Below are positions 29,334-39,175 of a DNA stretch of 64,000 nt, in pieces; positions within the stretch are counted from its first letter, which is position 1, and every line of letters starts with the position of its first letter. Origin of the DNA: Xenorhabdus eapokensis (GTDB lineage: Bacteria > Pseudomonadota > Gammaproteobacteria > Enterobacterales > Enterobacteriaceae); the NCBI RefSeq assembly GCF_001908105.1, contig NZ_MKGQ01000001.1, positions 294,773-358,772 of the forward strand, read 5' to 3'. Position numbers and translations under genes: made by a program. The notes under the pieces were generated by a model, which saw only the letters and a program-made list of their open reading frames with translations, searched no databases and was not told where the DNA came from.

Positions 29334-30707
29334 TTAACGGGTAGAACGTTTCAGAACATAATGGGCGGGCTGTTTTTGTGTCCACAGAATACGGTAACCC
29401 ATCATAAATGCTGATGCGGTTAAACCGATAATAAACCCAATCCAGAAACCCTGAGGTCCCATCGGCTTAGTGACATAATCAGTCAATGCCAGAATATAAC
29501 CACTGGGCAGCCCTAAGATCCAATAAGCAATAAAAGTGATAAAGAAAATAGAACGTGTATCTTTGTATCCGCGCAATACCCCTGATCCAATGACTTGAAC
29601 TGCATCGGAAAGCTGGTAAATAGCAGCAAACAGCATCAAGTGGGAGGCGAGAAGAACAACCTCAGGGTTATCGTTGTACATAAACGCAATGTGTTCACTA
29701 AACAGTATCGTGAAAGTTGCTGTCACACAGGCAATAATCAAGCCAACAATAATACTCGTATATGCAGATATCTTAGCACCTTCTGTTGATTGTTGGCCCA
29801 GGTTGTAGCCAACGCGAATGGTTACCGCTATCCCCAATGACAGCGGGAACATAAACATCATGGAGCTGAAATTGAGAGATATTTGATGCCCTGCAACGGC
29901 CACGACCCCAAGTGGAGAAACCAACAGTGAAACGATAGCAAACAGAGTAACCTCAAAGAACATCGCCAAAGCGATGGGCAGGCCAAGCAGTACAATACGT
30001 TTCTGTGTATGCCATTCAGGGCTTGCAAATTTGTGGAATGTTTGGATATCTTTTTGGGAAGGCGAGTACTTCACATAGACAAGCAACAACAGGAACATCA
30101 CCCAGTAAACAGTCGCCGTTGCAACACCACAACCTACACCACCCAATGCAGGCGCACCAAATTTACCATAAATAAAAATATAGTTAACGGGAATATTGAC
30201 CAGTAATCCGGCAAGGCCAATGACCATTGCTGGTTTGGTTTTCGATAATCCTTCACATTGACCACGCAAAACTTGATAAAACAAATAACCTGGCGCTCCC
30301 CACATGATGGCATGGATAAATTCCGTGGCTTTTTGTGCCAATGCAGGATCAATATTATGTTGTGCTTCTATAATAAATCGGCTGTTATACAGTATTGCGA
30401 TGGTCAAGATAGCGAGGAAGGTTGCAAGCCAAAACCCTTGCTGGATCTGGCCTGCAACATTTTTTCTCTGGCCTGAGCCATTCATGTGTGCCACGATTGG
30501 TGTCAAGGCGTATAATAAGCCTTGGCTAAACAGAATGGTTGGTAGCCAGATTGATGTACCAACAGCAACCGCTGACATTTCAACAGCACCAGCTTTACCA
30601 GCCATGACGGTATCGACGAAACCCATCGCAGTTTGTGAAAACTGTGCGATGACAATAGGGATCCCTAAAGCGAGCAAACTACGCGCTTCATTTAAATATT
30701 TCTGCAC
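29334..30707 (-). CDS. mdtK: MATE-family multidrug efflux pump
   Basis: Inner membrane cation-coupled exporter of fluoroquinolones, dyes and other drugs (MdtK/NorM), 457 residues with twelve predicted helices in two MatE repeats. The N-terminal segment [20 protein letters not shown] and its counterpart after the midpoint ([15 protein letters not shown]) mark the repeats. The CDS starts at 30707, divergent from ribE. Same neighbours (valVW, ribE) as in E. coli. Confidence 0.94.
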   Translation of the reverse strand: MQKYLNEARSLLALGIPIVIAQFSQTAMGFVDTVMAGKAGAVEMSAVAVGTSIWLPTILFSQGLLYALTPIVAHMNGSGQRKNVAGQIQQGFWLATFLAILTIAILYNSRFIIEAQHNIDPALAQKATEFIHAIMWGAPGYLFYQVLRGQCEGLSKTKPAMVIGLAGLLVNIPVNYIFIYGKFGAPALGGVGCGVATATVYWVMFLLLLVYVKYSPSQKDIQTFHKFASPEWHTQKRIVLLGLPIALAMFFEVTLFAIVSLLVSPLGVVAVAGHQISLNFSSMMFMFPLSLGIAVTIRVGYNLGQQSTEGAKISAYTSIIVGLIIACVTATFTILFSEHIAFMYNDNPEVVLLASHLMLFAAIYQLSDAVQVIGSGVLRGYKDTRSIFFITFIAYWILGLPSGYILALTDYVTKPMGPQGFWIGFIIGLTASAFMMGYRILWTQKQPAHYVLKRSTR

Positions 30708-30923
30708 GTACTACACCTTTTTTGATTGAAAATTAACGAGAAAAACAAGAAATATTTTGCGAGCAAACGATGTTAATGGAAAATATATCGCTTATAAGCT
30801 GCCATATTGTATAGGACTCATTTTATTAATCCAATCATTGCACGATATTTATACTCAACGTGATTGAAGCAACACTCAACTGAAACTAAACTCAACCAAA
30901 ATAATGTGTTAAATAAAATGATA

Positions 30924-30961
30924 TTTAAACAAAATGCTGTTTAAACAGCATTTTGTTTAAA
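30924..30961. repeat. Perfect 38-bp palindrome between mdtK and ribE
   Basis: The left half TTTAAACAAAATGCTGTTT is followed without spacer by its exact reverse complement. It lies 53 bases before the ribE ATG in the divergent mdtK/ribE promoter region. It could extrude as a cruciform, act as a large operator, or form a hairpin in either leader RNA. It lacks a U-tract on the plus strand. Confidence 0.9.
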
Positions 30962-31014
30962 AATGGTGAGTGGGTTAAACTAATCCACCAGATAAAATTA
31001 TGAAAGAGGTTCCC

Positions 31015-31656
31015 ATGTTTACAGGTATCGTTCAGGGAAAAGCACCAATAGTTGCCATTGATGAAAAAATGCATTTTCGAACTCATATTGTTAAATTTCC
31101 GGCTGAATTATTACCTGGAATTGAAACGGGCGCTTCTGTTTCCCACAACGGTTGCTGCCTGACTGTAACTAAGATCGATGGTGATTTAGTCAGTTTTGAT
31201 TTAATGAAAGAAACATTGCGCCTGACCAACCTTGGTGAACTGAGGGTAGGTGATTTAGTCAATCTGGAAAGGGCGGCTAAATTTGGTGATGAAATTGGTG
31301 GACATTTGATGTCCGGTCATGTTATTACGACAGCAGAAATTGCCAAGATCTTCACTTCTGAAAATAACCATGAAATATGGTTTCGAATTCACGATAAACA
31401 ATTAATGAAATATATTCTGCATAAAGGATTTGTTGGTATTGACGGAATTAGCCTAACAATTGGAGATGTGGTCAATAATCGTTTCTGTGTTCATTTAATT
31501 CCAGAAACATTGGAGCGTACAACTTTGGGTAAAAAACGTTTGGGTGAAAAGGTTAATATTGAAATTGATCCACAAACTCAAGCGGTTGTAGATACCGTTG
31601 AACGGGTTGTGGCTCAGCAAGCACAAGAAAAACAATGGCTACAGACGGAAGAATAA
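31015..31656 (+). CDS. ribE: Riboflavin synthase alpha chain
   Basis: Final step of riboflavin synthesis, dismutating two 6,7-dimethyl-8-ribityllumazine molecules. There are two lumazine-binding barrels: MFTGIVQG with [11 protein letters not shown] in the first half, and GGHLMSGHV with [11 protein letters not shown] in the second. The start at 31015 (GAGG upstream) gives 213 residues, the E. coli length. No FMN riboswitch is seen upstream. Named ribE (ribC in older E. coli nomenclature). Confidence 0.95.
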   Translation: MFTGIVQGKAPIVAIDEKMHFRTHIVKFPAELLPGIETGASVSHNGCCLTVTKIDGDLVSFDLMKETLRLTNLGELRVGDLVNLERAAKFGDEIGGHLMSGHVITTAEIAKIFTSENNHEIWFRIHDKQLMKYILHKGFVGIDGISLTIGDVVNNRFCVHLIPETLERTTLGKKRLGEKVNIEIDPQTQAVVDTVERVVAQQAQEKQWLQTEE

Positions 31657-31689
31657 TAAAGAAATATTTCTATATTCGATAAAACGCGA

Positions 31690-31718
31690 AAGCTACAGAA
31701 ATGGTGTTTCTGTAGCTT
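31690..31718. terminator. Bidirectional hairpin between ribE and cfa
   Basis: A 12-bp perfect stem, AAGCTACAGAAA with TTTCTGTAGCTT, around a 5-base loop, between the convergent ribE and cfa genes. T-tracts are short on both sides. Confidence 0.7.
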
Positions 31719-31739
31719 GGGGAAATTTCGTTATGGGAG

Positions 31740-32891
31740 CTATCTAGGTACTCTTAATCCTTTTTCGATACCTCGTGGACTGAACACTATCTGCCATAAC
31801 TGTATATCTCTTGCACGGAATGCACCAGCACAGGCATTCAGATAATAACTAAACATTCGCTTGAAGCGTGGGCTGTAGTTATGCTCTATTTCATGCCAAC
31901 TGGCAGTAAACCGCTCATACCATGCCATTAATGTCCGGTCATAATCGGCCCCAAAGTTGTGCCAATCTTCCATGACAAACTTTCCGGCAGTTGCTTTAGC
32001 AATTTTGGCGATTGAGGGTAAGCAGCCGTTGGGGAAAATATATTTGCTGATCCATGCATCGGAACCTAATTTATCAATATTGGAACCGATGGAGTGGAGC
32101 AGGAACAAACCATCCGGTTTCAAATTCTTTTTCACTATATTGAAATAATTATCATAATTTTTAGGGCCAACGTGCTCAAACATGCCGACGGATACAACGC
32201 GATCAAACTGAAGGTTAAGGTTGCGGTAATCTTCAAGGATAATTTTTACATTCAGATCCTTACAGCGTTCTTGTGCATATTTCTGTTGTTCGGCTGAAAT
32301 CGTTACCCCTGTGACAGATACACCGTAATTTTCTGCCGCATAGGCAGCCAAACCTCCCCATCCACAACCAATATCCAATAAAGTCATGCCTGGAGACAGT
32401 TGTAGTTTTTCGCAAACCAGGCGCAGCTTATGAGATTGTGCTTCTTCCAGTGTGTTGGCATCTTTCCAATAACCACAAGAATATTGCATGTTAGGATCAA
32501 GCATACGAGTAAACAGATCATTACCTAAATTATAATGTTCCTCACCTACAATCCAGGCGCGTTTGGGAGATTGTAAATTAAATATACGAGAGGTAATTAT
32601 CTTGAAGATGTCTTTGGTATTTTTGGGAATACAATGCTCTAAGCCGACCCGTAATATTTTATGAAAGAAAATATCAAGGCGATCACATTCCCACCAGCCA
32701 TCCATATAACTCTCACCCAGACCCAAGGAACCCTCTTTCAATACGCGTTTATAGAAGTCAGGGTTTTTAACACGTATGTCGAAAGGGCGCTTGCCATTGA
32801 TATCAATATCAGCTTCCTGGAGCAATTCGTGGGCAATCCTATGCCAAGGATTAGTGATTGTTTTTTTACCTTCAACGAAAGATGAACTCAT
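31740..32891 (-). CDS. cfa: Cyclopropane fatty acyl phospholipid synthase
   Basis: SAM-dependent methyltransferase that converts unsaturated acyl chains of membrane phospholipids to cyclopropane forms, typically on entry to stationary phase or under acid stress. The SAM-binding motif LLDIGCGWGGLA is near residue 170, with VTGVTISAEQQKYA after it. Length 383 and the N-terminus MSSSFVE match the family. The ATG at 32891 has GGAGAG upstream. Confidence 0.95.
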   Translation of the reverse strand: MSSSFVEGKKTITNPWHRIAHELLQEADIDINGKRPFDIRVKNPDFYKRVLKEGSLGLGESYMDGWWECDRLDIFFHKILRVGLEHCIPKNTKDIFKIITSRIFNLQSPKRAWIVGEEHYNLGNDLFTRMLDPNMQYSCGYWKDANTLEEAQSHKLRLVCEKLQLSPGMTLLDIGCGWGGLAAYAAENYGVSVTGVTISAEQQKYAQERCKDLNVKIILEDYRNLNLQFDRVVSVGMFEHVGPKNYDNYFNIVKKNLKPDGLFLLHSIGSNIDKLGSDAWISKYIFPNGCLPSIAKIAKATAGKFVMEDWHNFGADYDRTLMAWYERFTASWHEIEHNYSPRFKRMFSYYLNACAGAFRARDIQLWQIVFSPRGIEKGLRVPR

Positions 32892-33201
32892 ATACTCTCC
32901 AACATTTGTGTGATGGAATTTTAAGGTGTCACTTTGTAGCTGATTTTTATTATATAAAACCTCGAAGGTTTATTGGAAAATAATATAGAATTTGCATTGA
33001 AAAGCACATATTGCCTATTCATCCTGAAATTAAGTAGAGCGTCAATGCCCTAAAAGACCTCAAATTCCGAATTTTTAGAATAATGAATCCGTATGAGTAT
33101 ATGAGCGAAATGATATTTAAACAATCATCTAAAGGTCACATAATGGCGTAACCCTTAGATAATAATGTTCTTACCTATTATTTTTTGGAAAATTATTATA
33201 T
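32892..33201. other. Gene-free interval between cfa and punC
   Basis: About 310 AT-rich bases carrying the cfa promoter and the 3' end of punC. I see no coding region, RNA gene or clear terminator. Confidence 0.5.
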
Positions 33202-34389
33202 TTATGCTTGGTGGTTTTTTTTAATACCTTGTTTTTGCAACCAATAACCGACAGCCATTGGAATAACCGTAAGCGCCATTATTGTTGTCGTTGATAAAAG
33301 AGGATACTCCATAAATACAGAGACGATCATACTTGCGACAAAACAGAGTCCCAATTGCAGGGCATTTTGTAATGCAGCCGCTTTACCACTATGCTGAGGA
33401 TAAACAGACAGAGCATTTGCTACTGCAATTGGATAGGATGCACCATTCATTGCCGCCATCACACAAAAAGGAATAAGAATGGCGATAAATGAAGGCTCAC
33501 TTAATATGGAAATCAAATAAATAGTGATCATACTTACAGCATAACCCATCAGCAAAAATGGGAATACTGTTTCACTTTTCACTTTCTCCAATAAGATACG
33601 GCAACCATACCCGCCAATCATAAATGCCAGAGTTTGGGGAATATAACTTAACCCAATATCAGTAGGATCATAACCCATATCTTTCAAAATTGTTGGTGAA
33701 CCTGTTAGCCAGGCAAAAAAACCTGCGCTGCAAGATGCATAAATCAATACATTTCCGTTAAAAATTGGGGAAGTTAATAATGTAAAGAAAGAAACTGCCT
33801 TTTTATCGGCGTGAGTTTCGATATTAGTACGCTTATTGTCCAGAAAAAAGGTGGGTATTAACAGCAATATCGTTACGATCATTAAAACAAGGAAAATGAT
33901 TCTCCAACCATTATGCGTTAATAACCATGCGCCTAACAAAGGAGCAAGAGCAGGGGAAAGAGCAACCAAAGGCATGATCATAGCAAAAACACGTTTGGTT
34001 CGTTCTGCATCATACCTATCAACGACTAAAGCCTGCCAGGTCACCGCAGCGGAACAAATACCAACCGCTTGCATAAATCTCAATATCAGTAACTGGATAG
34101 GATCTGTTATCCAAAGCATACCTAAACAACTAATGGAAAACAGGGATAGACCGATAATAAGAACAGGTTTTCTACCTAAACGGTCAGATAATTGACCCCA
34201 TAAAAGTTGGGCAAAAGCAAATCCGGCAAGAAAAATGCTGAGGCTCGCACTGATAGCATTAGTTGATGTACCTAGTTCTGCTTTCATTGCATCAAAAGCG
34301 GGCAGATACATATCGATGGCTAAATAGCCTAACATGCTTAAGCCCGCGAGATAAGACATAAATGGAATGGAGTTTTTATTTGTTGTCAT
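33202..34389 (-). CDS. punC: Bcr/CflA-type MFS transporter PunC (YdhC)
   Basis: Major facilitator with twelve helices, 395 residues, of the drug:H+ antiporter-1 group. The cytoplasmic loop between helices 2 and 3 carries the MFS motif GQLSDRLGRKPVL. E. coli YdhC was renamed PunC, a purine nucleoside transporter controlled by the adjacent LysR regulator PunR. The same divergent gene pair is present here, so substrate and regulation are inferred from synteny. Confidence 0.88.
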   Translation of the reverse strand: MTTNKNSIPFMSYLAGLSMLGYLAIDMYLPAFDAMKAELGTSTNAISASLSIFLAGFAFAQLLWGQLSDRLGRKPVLIIGLSLFSISCLGMLWITDPIQLLILRFMQAVGICSAAVTWQALVVDRYDAERTKRVFAMIMPLVALSPALAPLLGAWLLTHNGWRIIFLVLMIVTILLLIPTFFLDNKRTNIETHADKKAVSFFTLLTSPIFNGNVLIYASCSAGFFAWLTGSPTILKDMGYDPTDIGLSYIPQTLAFMIGGYGCRILLEKVKSETVFPFLLMGYAVSMITIYLISILSEPSFIAILIPFCVMAAMNGASYPIAVANALSVYPQHSGKAAALQNALQLGLCFVASMIVSVFMEYPLLSTTTIMALTVIPMAVGYWLQKQGIKKNHQA

Positions 34390-34512
34390 TGTGTTAATAA
34401 CTTAGTTTGGTAATGGATAAGGAAATATTGGGCTTATTTTATATAGCATGATTTTTACTTGTGAAACGGTAATATTTGCACCATGTTGTGAAAAAAATTG
34501 AAAGGAAGATAT

Positions 34513-35421
34513 ATGTGGTCTGAATACTCTCTGGAAGTCATTGATGCAGTTGCCAGAACAGGAAGTTTCAGTGCGGCTGCGTCAGAACTTCATCGTGTGC
34601 CTTCTGCTGTCAGCTATACGGTAAAACAGCTTGAAGAATGGCTGGCTGTATCTCTATTTGAACGTCGTCATCGTGATGTCGATTTAACAGAAGCAGGGGC
34701 AATTTTTGTTAAAGAAGCGCGTTCTGTTATCAAAAAAATGAATCACACTCGGCACCAATGCCAACAGGTTGCCAATGGTTGGCGGGGGCAATTTAGTATT
34801 GCGGTTGATCAGGTCGTGAAACCAGAGCGAACGCTTCGGCTAATTTTGGATTTTTATCGCCATTTTCCAGATATTGAGTTACTTATCTATCCTGAAGTTT
34901 TCAATGGCGTATGGGATGCTCTGGTGGATGGTCGAGTGGATGTTGCCATCGGTGCGACACGTGCTTCTCCTGTTGGTGAGCGATATAGCTTCAGGGATAT
35001 GGGGTTCATGCCTTGGTTGTGTGTAGCCAGTCCTGAACACGAACTGGCAGTCATATCGGAAAAATTGAATGATGACCAAATGCGGCCTTATCCCAGTTTA
35101 TGTCTCGAAGACACTTCGCGCAGCTTACCTAAGCGCGATACATGGGCCTTGAATAATCAACGGCGATTGATTGTTCCTGATTGGAATGTTGGATTAAGTT
35201 GCTTGATGGATGGATTGTGTGTAGGCATGGTGCCCAAACATCGTGCACTGCCGCTGATCCGTAAAGGCAAGCTGATTACACTTGAGCTTGAACAACCATT
35301 GCCTGATAGCCCATGCTGTTTGACATGGTCGCAAAAAAGCCACTCGCCGGCATTAAGCTGGTTACTTGATTATCTGGGGGATAGCGAAACGCTTAATGCC
35401 GAATGGCTGCAAGAAAGTTAA
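34513..35421 (+). CDS. punR: LysR-type regulator PunR (YdhB)
   Basis: LysR-type activator of 302 residues: an N-terminal winged HTH (ARTGSFSAAASELHRVPSAVSYTVKQLE, residues about 13-40) followed by a periplasmic-binding-protein-like effector domain. The start at 34513 follows AAAGGAAG and gives the MWSEYSLEV N-terminus of the E. coli protein; an upstream TTG is rejected. It is divergent from punC and convergent with purR, 3 bases apart. Confidence 0.9.
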   Translation: MWSEYSLEVIDAVARTGSFSAAASELHRVPSAVSYTVKQLEEWLAVSLFERRHRDVDLTEAGAIFVKEARSVIKKMNHTRHQCQQVANGWRGQFSIAVDQVVKPERTLRLILDFYRHFPDIELLIYPEVFNGVWDALVDGRVDVAIGATRASPVGERYSFRDMGFMPWLCVASPEHELAVISEKLNDDQMRPYPSLCLEDTSRSLPKRDTWALNNQRRLIVPDWNVGLSCLMDGLCVGMVPKHRALPLIRKGKLITLELEQPLPDSPCCLTWSQKSHSPALSWLLDYLGDSETLNAEWLQES

Positions 35422-35424
35422 CCG

Positions 35425-36450
35425 TCAGCGGCGATAATCGATAAAAGGTCCATCTGCAACAGAGCGCCGCTCAACAAGGCGTGGATGGACTTCAATAGTT
35501 TGTGCATCCTCACGTTTATTGATGATCCTGTCCAGTAACATTGAAAAGGCCATTTGCCCTAAACGCTCTTTGGGTTGGTGGATGGTTGTCAATGCAGGTG
35601 TAAAATAGCGGGCATTGCGAATATTATCATAACCGATGATTGAAATATCTTGTGGAACACGCAATCCCAACTCGTCAGCGGCACAAATCGCACCCATAGC
35701 CATGACATCTCCACCACAAAAAACAGCGGTTGGGCGATGTTTTTGATTCAGGATTTTGTACATAGCTTGATAACCGGATTCAGGTTCAAAATCACCTTGT
35801 ACAATCCACTCATCCCGAATGGCGATATTGGCTTCTTTTAGTGCCTTGAGGAAACCTTGGTGGCGCCCCCCCCCAGTATTTCTTGCCAATGGTCCAGGGA
35901 TGGAGGCAATATCACGATGACCGCGTTCAATGAGATAACGGCCAGCCAGGTAACCACCGTGAAAGGCATTATCAATAATTGCATCGGTAAAATCGCCTCT
36001 GGATTCCCCCCAATCCATAACCACCATAGGAATATTGCGATAGCCTTCTAACATGCTCAAAAGTTGCTCTGGATATTCTGAACACATTACCAGCAAACCA
36101 TCTACGCGTTTTTGTGCCAGCATTGCGAGATAAGCTTTCTGTTTATCGAGGTTGTTATGAGAGTTACATAAAATCAGAGTATAGCCTTTGCTATAGCAGC
36201 TATTTTCAACAGATTCTATAATCTCAGCAAAGTAGGGTGCTTCACTTGATGTTGCCAGCAATCCAATGGATTTGGTGTGGTTCACTTTCAAGCTGCGGGC
36301 AACGGCACTGGGGGAATAATTCAATTCTTTAATAGCAGCCCAAACTGCGGCCTTGGTATCTTCGGCGACGAAACGGGTTTTATTGATAACATGGGATACG
36401 GTTGTGGTTGAAACACCAGCGTGTTTAGCCACATCTTTAATCGTTGCCAT
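35425..36450 (-). CDS. purR: Purine repressor
   Basis: LacI-family repressor of purine synthesis genes using hypoxanthine or guanine as corepressor. The HTH is [24 protein letters not shown] at the N-terminus, followed by the hinge [11 protein letters not shown] and a ribose-binding-like core. Length 341 equals E. coli. Upstream, GTTAATCGTTTGCC near 36521 resembles a degenerate PurR operator, consistent with autorepression but weak. Confidence 0.94.
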   Translation of the reverse strand: MATIKDVAKHAGVSTTTVSHVINKTRFVAEDTKAAVWAAIKELNYSPSAVARSLKVNHTKSIGLLATSSEAPYFAEIIESVENSCYSKGYTLILCNSHNNLDKQKAYLAMLAQKRVDGLLVMCSEYPEQLLSMLEGYRNIPMVVMDWGESRGDFTDAIIDNAFHGGYLAGRYLIERGHRDIASIPGPLARNTGGGRHQGFLKALKEANIAIRDEWIVQGDFEPESGYQAMYKILNQKHRPTAVFCGGDVMAMGAICAADELGLRVPQDISIIGYDNIRNARYFTPALTTIHQPKERLGQMAFSMLLDRIINKREDAQTIEVHPRLVERRSVADGPFIDYRR

Positions 36451-36740
36451 GAAAAAAGGACTCCTGACCTTCTGGTCTAATTTATATACCCTTTATCTTT
36501 CTAATCGGGTATAGCTATTTGTTAATCGTTTGCCAATATATTTATATACGGGGTGATGGTTGGCAATAATTTAGCGGTAAACTTTGGATTTTGTCTGATC
36601 TAACTCAAAAGTGAAAGTAATAATCGATGCTATAAAGAGTATGGATTAGATATTGCGGTACGATTTTTCGATAATATGACAAATAATCGCCTAAAATTTA
36701 TGGTGTTGAGGTGTTTTAATTTTCACATTGAGGATGTTCT

Positions 36741-36827
36741 ATGGATACAGATCTGAAATTGGGATTATTGGCCGCCAGTAGTGCATTAATCATGATTGTT
36801 TTTCTGGGGAGCCTCTGTCTGAGTTGA
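36741..36827 (+). CDS. ynhF: Tiny single-span membrane protein YnhF
   Basis: A 28-residue protein, MDTDLKLGLL followed by one hydrophobic helix (AASSALIMIVFLGSL). It resembles E. coli YnhF (29 residues, MSTDLKFSL start) and occupies the same place: divergent from purR on the sodB side. GAGG lies 7 bases before the ATG. Function is unknown; E. coli YnhF is a stress-linked inner membrane small protein. Too short for routine gene finding. Confidence 0.8.
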   Translation: MDTDLKLGLLAASSALIMIVFLGSLCLS

Positions 36828-36865
36828 CCAAGATCTAAAAGAAGAATTTATAGCCCACTTACTTT

Positions 36866-36919
36866 AAGGGCGGGTTCTCCAGCATACGAAATTGTGCAAA
36901 TGAAGGAAAACCTGCCCTT
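36866..36919. other. Long inverted repeat between ynhF and sodB
   Basis: AAGGGCGGGTT at 36866-36876 pairs with AACCTGCCCTT at 36909-36919 across a loop of about 32 bases, with one G-U pair. It lies between the converging 3' ends of ynhF and sodB and may end both transcripts. Confidence 0.5.
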
Positions 36920-36951
36920 ATTATTTCAAGTCAGTATAAGAATTAATCTTA

Positions 36952-37530
36952 TTAAGCTAGGTTTTCTTCAACAAATTTCCAGTTGACCAGAGCCCAGAAG
37001 TGCTCCAAATATTGAGGGCGTGCATTGCGATAATCGATGTAATATGCGTGCTCCCAAACATCAACGGTCAGTACTGGCTTATCTTCACCAGTCAATGGGG
37101 TTGCTGCATTAGACGTGTTAACGATAGCCAGAGTGCCATCGGCTTTCTTGACTAACCAAGTCCAACCAGAACCAAAGTTTTTCAAGGCTGCATCTGTGAA
37201 CTGCTGTTTAAACTCAGCAAAAGAGCCGAAGGCAGTGTTGATAGCGTCTGCTACTTTCCCGGTTGGTTCGCCACCACCATTTGGTGACAGGCTATGCCAG
37301 TAGAAAGTATGGTTCCAGACTTGTGCGGCGTTATTGAAGATACCACCTTCAGATGTTTTGATAATTTCTTCCAGAGATTTTCCGGCAAAATCAGTCTCTT
37401 TGGTCAGATTATTCAGGTTTACAACATAAGCATTGTGATGTTTGCCGTAGTGGTATTCCAGGGTTTCTGCAGAAATGTGTGGTTCCAGGGCATCTTTGGC
37501 ATAAGGTAATGCTGGTAATTCAAAAGACAT
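36952..37530 (-). CDS. sodB: Iron superoxide dismutase
   Basis: Cytoplasmic Fe-SOD, 192 residues, dismutating superoxide. The N-terminus MSFELPALPYAKDALEPHIS, the YHYGKHHNAYV helix (first iron histidine), and the C-terminal DVWEHAYYIDYRN (Asp and His ligands) are diagnostic. The ATG at 37530 follows AGGAG; longer in-frame starts are rejected. The start region contains GCAATGTC (37533-37526), complementary to GACATTGC of RyhB in this window, so iron-dependent repression by RyhB is expected as in E. coli. Confidence 0.96.
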   Translation of the reverse strand: MSFELPALPYAKDALEPHISAETLEYHYGKHHNAYVVNLNNLTKETDFAGKSLEEIIKTSEGGIFNNAAQVWNHTFYWHSLSPNGGGEPTGKVADAINTAFGSFAEFKQQFTDAALKNFGSGWTWLVKKADGTLAIVNTSNAATPLTGEDKPVLTVDVWEHAYYIDYRNARPQYLEHFWALVNWKFVEENLA

Positions 37531-37891
37531 TGCATGCTCCTTTTTAATATCGGGTTTTTGGCTCCGCAAACCATGGCTTAGACACTAACCATGGGCAGGG
37601 CAAATTTAAGCTTATTATCGTGTTACTATTTTGATAATTATCTTAACAACTTTTCTGCTAAATAACAGGGAAAAAGATGCTATCACGCTGCGAACTGGTG
37701 CAGAACTAAACTTAACATGGATTGAATACAGTCAGTTGGGGGAGAAATATCTAATGATCATTTGCTGCAAGTCATGGCAAAAATTTGCCATGTAAAGTTC
37801 ACGGTAGAAAAATTAGCATAGAAAGTGGTATTCTGAATCAATCTTTATCTTATGTTAATAAATAACGCTTGCAGTTTTTAAGGAAGCAAAA
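37531..37891. other. sodB-grxD divergent interval
   Basis: About 360 bases with both promoters. A GATAATTATC half-match to a Fur site is at 37633-37642 but is too short to call. No further gene was seen. mepH (ydhO), which lies here in E. coli, is absent. Confidence 0.5.
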
Positions 37892-38266
37892 ATGACTAAT
37901 ACAAACACTAACACGGTTACTGATACGACGGTTGATGCAGTCATTGAAAAAATCGAACGCCAGATCAGAGAAAATCCCATTCTGTTGTACATGAAAGGCT
38001 CACCAAAATTGCCAAGCTGTGGTTTCTCTGCACAGGCAGTTCAGGCCTTATCAGCTTGTGGTGAACGTTTTGCTTATGTGGATATCCTGCAAAATCCAGA
38101 TATCCGTGCTCAATTACCTAAGTATGCCAATTGGCCGACTTTCCCTCAGCTTTGGGTTGATGGTGAGTTGGTAGGAGGTTGTGACATCCTTGTTGAGATG
38201 TATCAACGTGGTGAACTACAAACATTGATCAAAGAGACTGCCGACAAGTATCGTGATCAGGAATAA
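37892..38266 (+). CDS. grxD: Monothiol glutaredoxin GrxD
   Basis: CGFS-type glutaredoxin, 124 residues, that binds and transfers [2Fe-2S] clusters with glutathione and BolA-type partners. The active site is Cys43 in KLPSCGFSAQAV, and the glutathione-binding segments NWPTFPQLWVDGELVGGCDI are intact. The N-terminus has about ten extra Thr/Asn-rich residues compared with E. coli (MTNTNTNTVTDTT). It is followed by a strong terminator and convergent with rnt. Confidence 0.94.
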   Translation: MTNTNTNTVTDTTVDAVIEKIERQIRENPILLYMKGSPKLPSCGFSAQAVQALSACGERFAYVDILQNPDIRAQLPKYANWPTFPQLWVDGELVGGCDILVEMYQRGELQTLIKETADKYRDQE

Positions 38267-38302
38267 GGTCAGTCATTCATCTGAATAATGGCTACTTTTT
38301 AT

Positions 38303-38339
38303 AGCCCCATATTTTGACAGGTATGGGGCTTGCTTTTTT
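38303..38339 (+). terminator. grxD terminator
   Basis: AGCCCCAT at 38303-38310 pairs with ATGGGGCT at 38323-38330, followed by TGCTTTTTT. The T-tract touches the stop codon of the convergent rnt gene. Confidence 0.88.
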
Positions 38340-38997
38340 AGGATTCGCAGTTAGCGCTATCAATAGATGGTAGTGGCCAACCACCTAGTCGTTTCCAGCG
38401 ATTAACCAGTTCACAGAAAAGTAGAGCCGTTCGGTCAGTATCATAAAGAGCGCTGTGAGCCTGATTACTGTCAAACGGAATTTCCGCTGTGATGCAGGCT
38501 TTGGCAAGAATTGTCTGGCCGAGAACCAAGCCACTGAGTGCAGCGGTATCAAAAGTAGCGAATGGATGGAATGGATTGCGTTTCAAACCAGCACGTTCAG
38601 CAGCAGCCATAACAAAACTGTGATCAAAATTGGCATTATGAGCGACTATAATCGCACGGTTACACTTCGTATCTTTCATTCCCTTACGGATCATTTTAAA
38701 AATTGCATGCAAGGCAGTGTATTCACTGACAGCGCCTCGCAAGGGGTTCGTAGGATCAATGCCAGTGAAAGCGAGAGCGGCAGGATCAAGATTGGCCCCT
38801 TCAAAAGGCTCGATATGAAAATGCAGTGTATCGGCAGGCGTTAGCCAGCCATTTTCATCCATTTTTAAAGTAATTGCAGCAATTTCAAGTAAAGCGTCTG
38901 CGCGCGCATTAAAACCAGCGGTTTCGACATCAATGACAACGGGATAGTAGCCACGAAAGCGTCCACTTAATATATTTTGATCATTTTGATTAGACAT
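38338..38997 (-). CDS. rnt: Ribonuclease T
   Basis: DEDD-family 3'-5' exoribonuclease trimming tRNA and 23S/5S rRNA 3' ends and turning over tRNA CCA. Exo motifs: Asp23 and Glu25 in [19 protein letters not shown] in the middle, and [13 protein letters not shown] near the end carrying the last His and Asp. Length 219 is typical. In E. coli lhr lies between rnt and grxD; here the two genes are adjacent. Confidence 0.95.
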   Translation of the reverse strand: MSNQNDQNILSGRFRGYYPVVIDVETAGFNARADALLEIAAITLKMDENGWLTPADTLHFHIEPFEGANLDPAALAFTGIDPTNPLRGAVSEYTALHAIFKMIRKGMKDTKCNRAIIVAHNANFDHSFVMAAAERAGLKRNPFHPFATFDTAALSGLVLGQTILAKACITAEIPFDSNQAHSALYDTDRTALLFCELVNRWKRLGGWPLPSIDSANCES

Positions 38998-39107
38998 CTG
39001 ATTTTCAGTTCTTAGTTTCAGGATTCTGTTTTTGATTCTGTAATAGCGGATATTATGACAAAATTTGGTGTGTCTTGCAGGAGTAATGCTTATCCGAAGA
39101 GGAATTA

Positions 39108-39124
39108 AAGGGCAATATGCCCTT
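39108..39124 (-). terminator. Hairpin after gloA
   Basis: AAGGGCA at 39108-39114 pairs with TGCCCTT at 39118-39124 around a 3-base loop, 50 bases past the gloA stop. Confidence 0.55.
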
Positions 39125-39175
39125 ATTTAAGTATGTAATTAATTTCTAACTATAACTCGATAGCTATTGATAGAG

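Noticed and set aside
36515..36540. PurR operator upstream of purR
   Set aside because: GTTAATCGTTTGCC keeps the central CG and one good half only; too degenerate to list as a feature.
37633..37642. GATAATTATC as a Fur site for sodB or grxD
   Set aside because: Only ten bases match; the flanking hexamers do not fit the 19-bp consensus, and sodB is normally controlled through RyhB.
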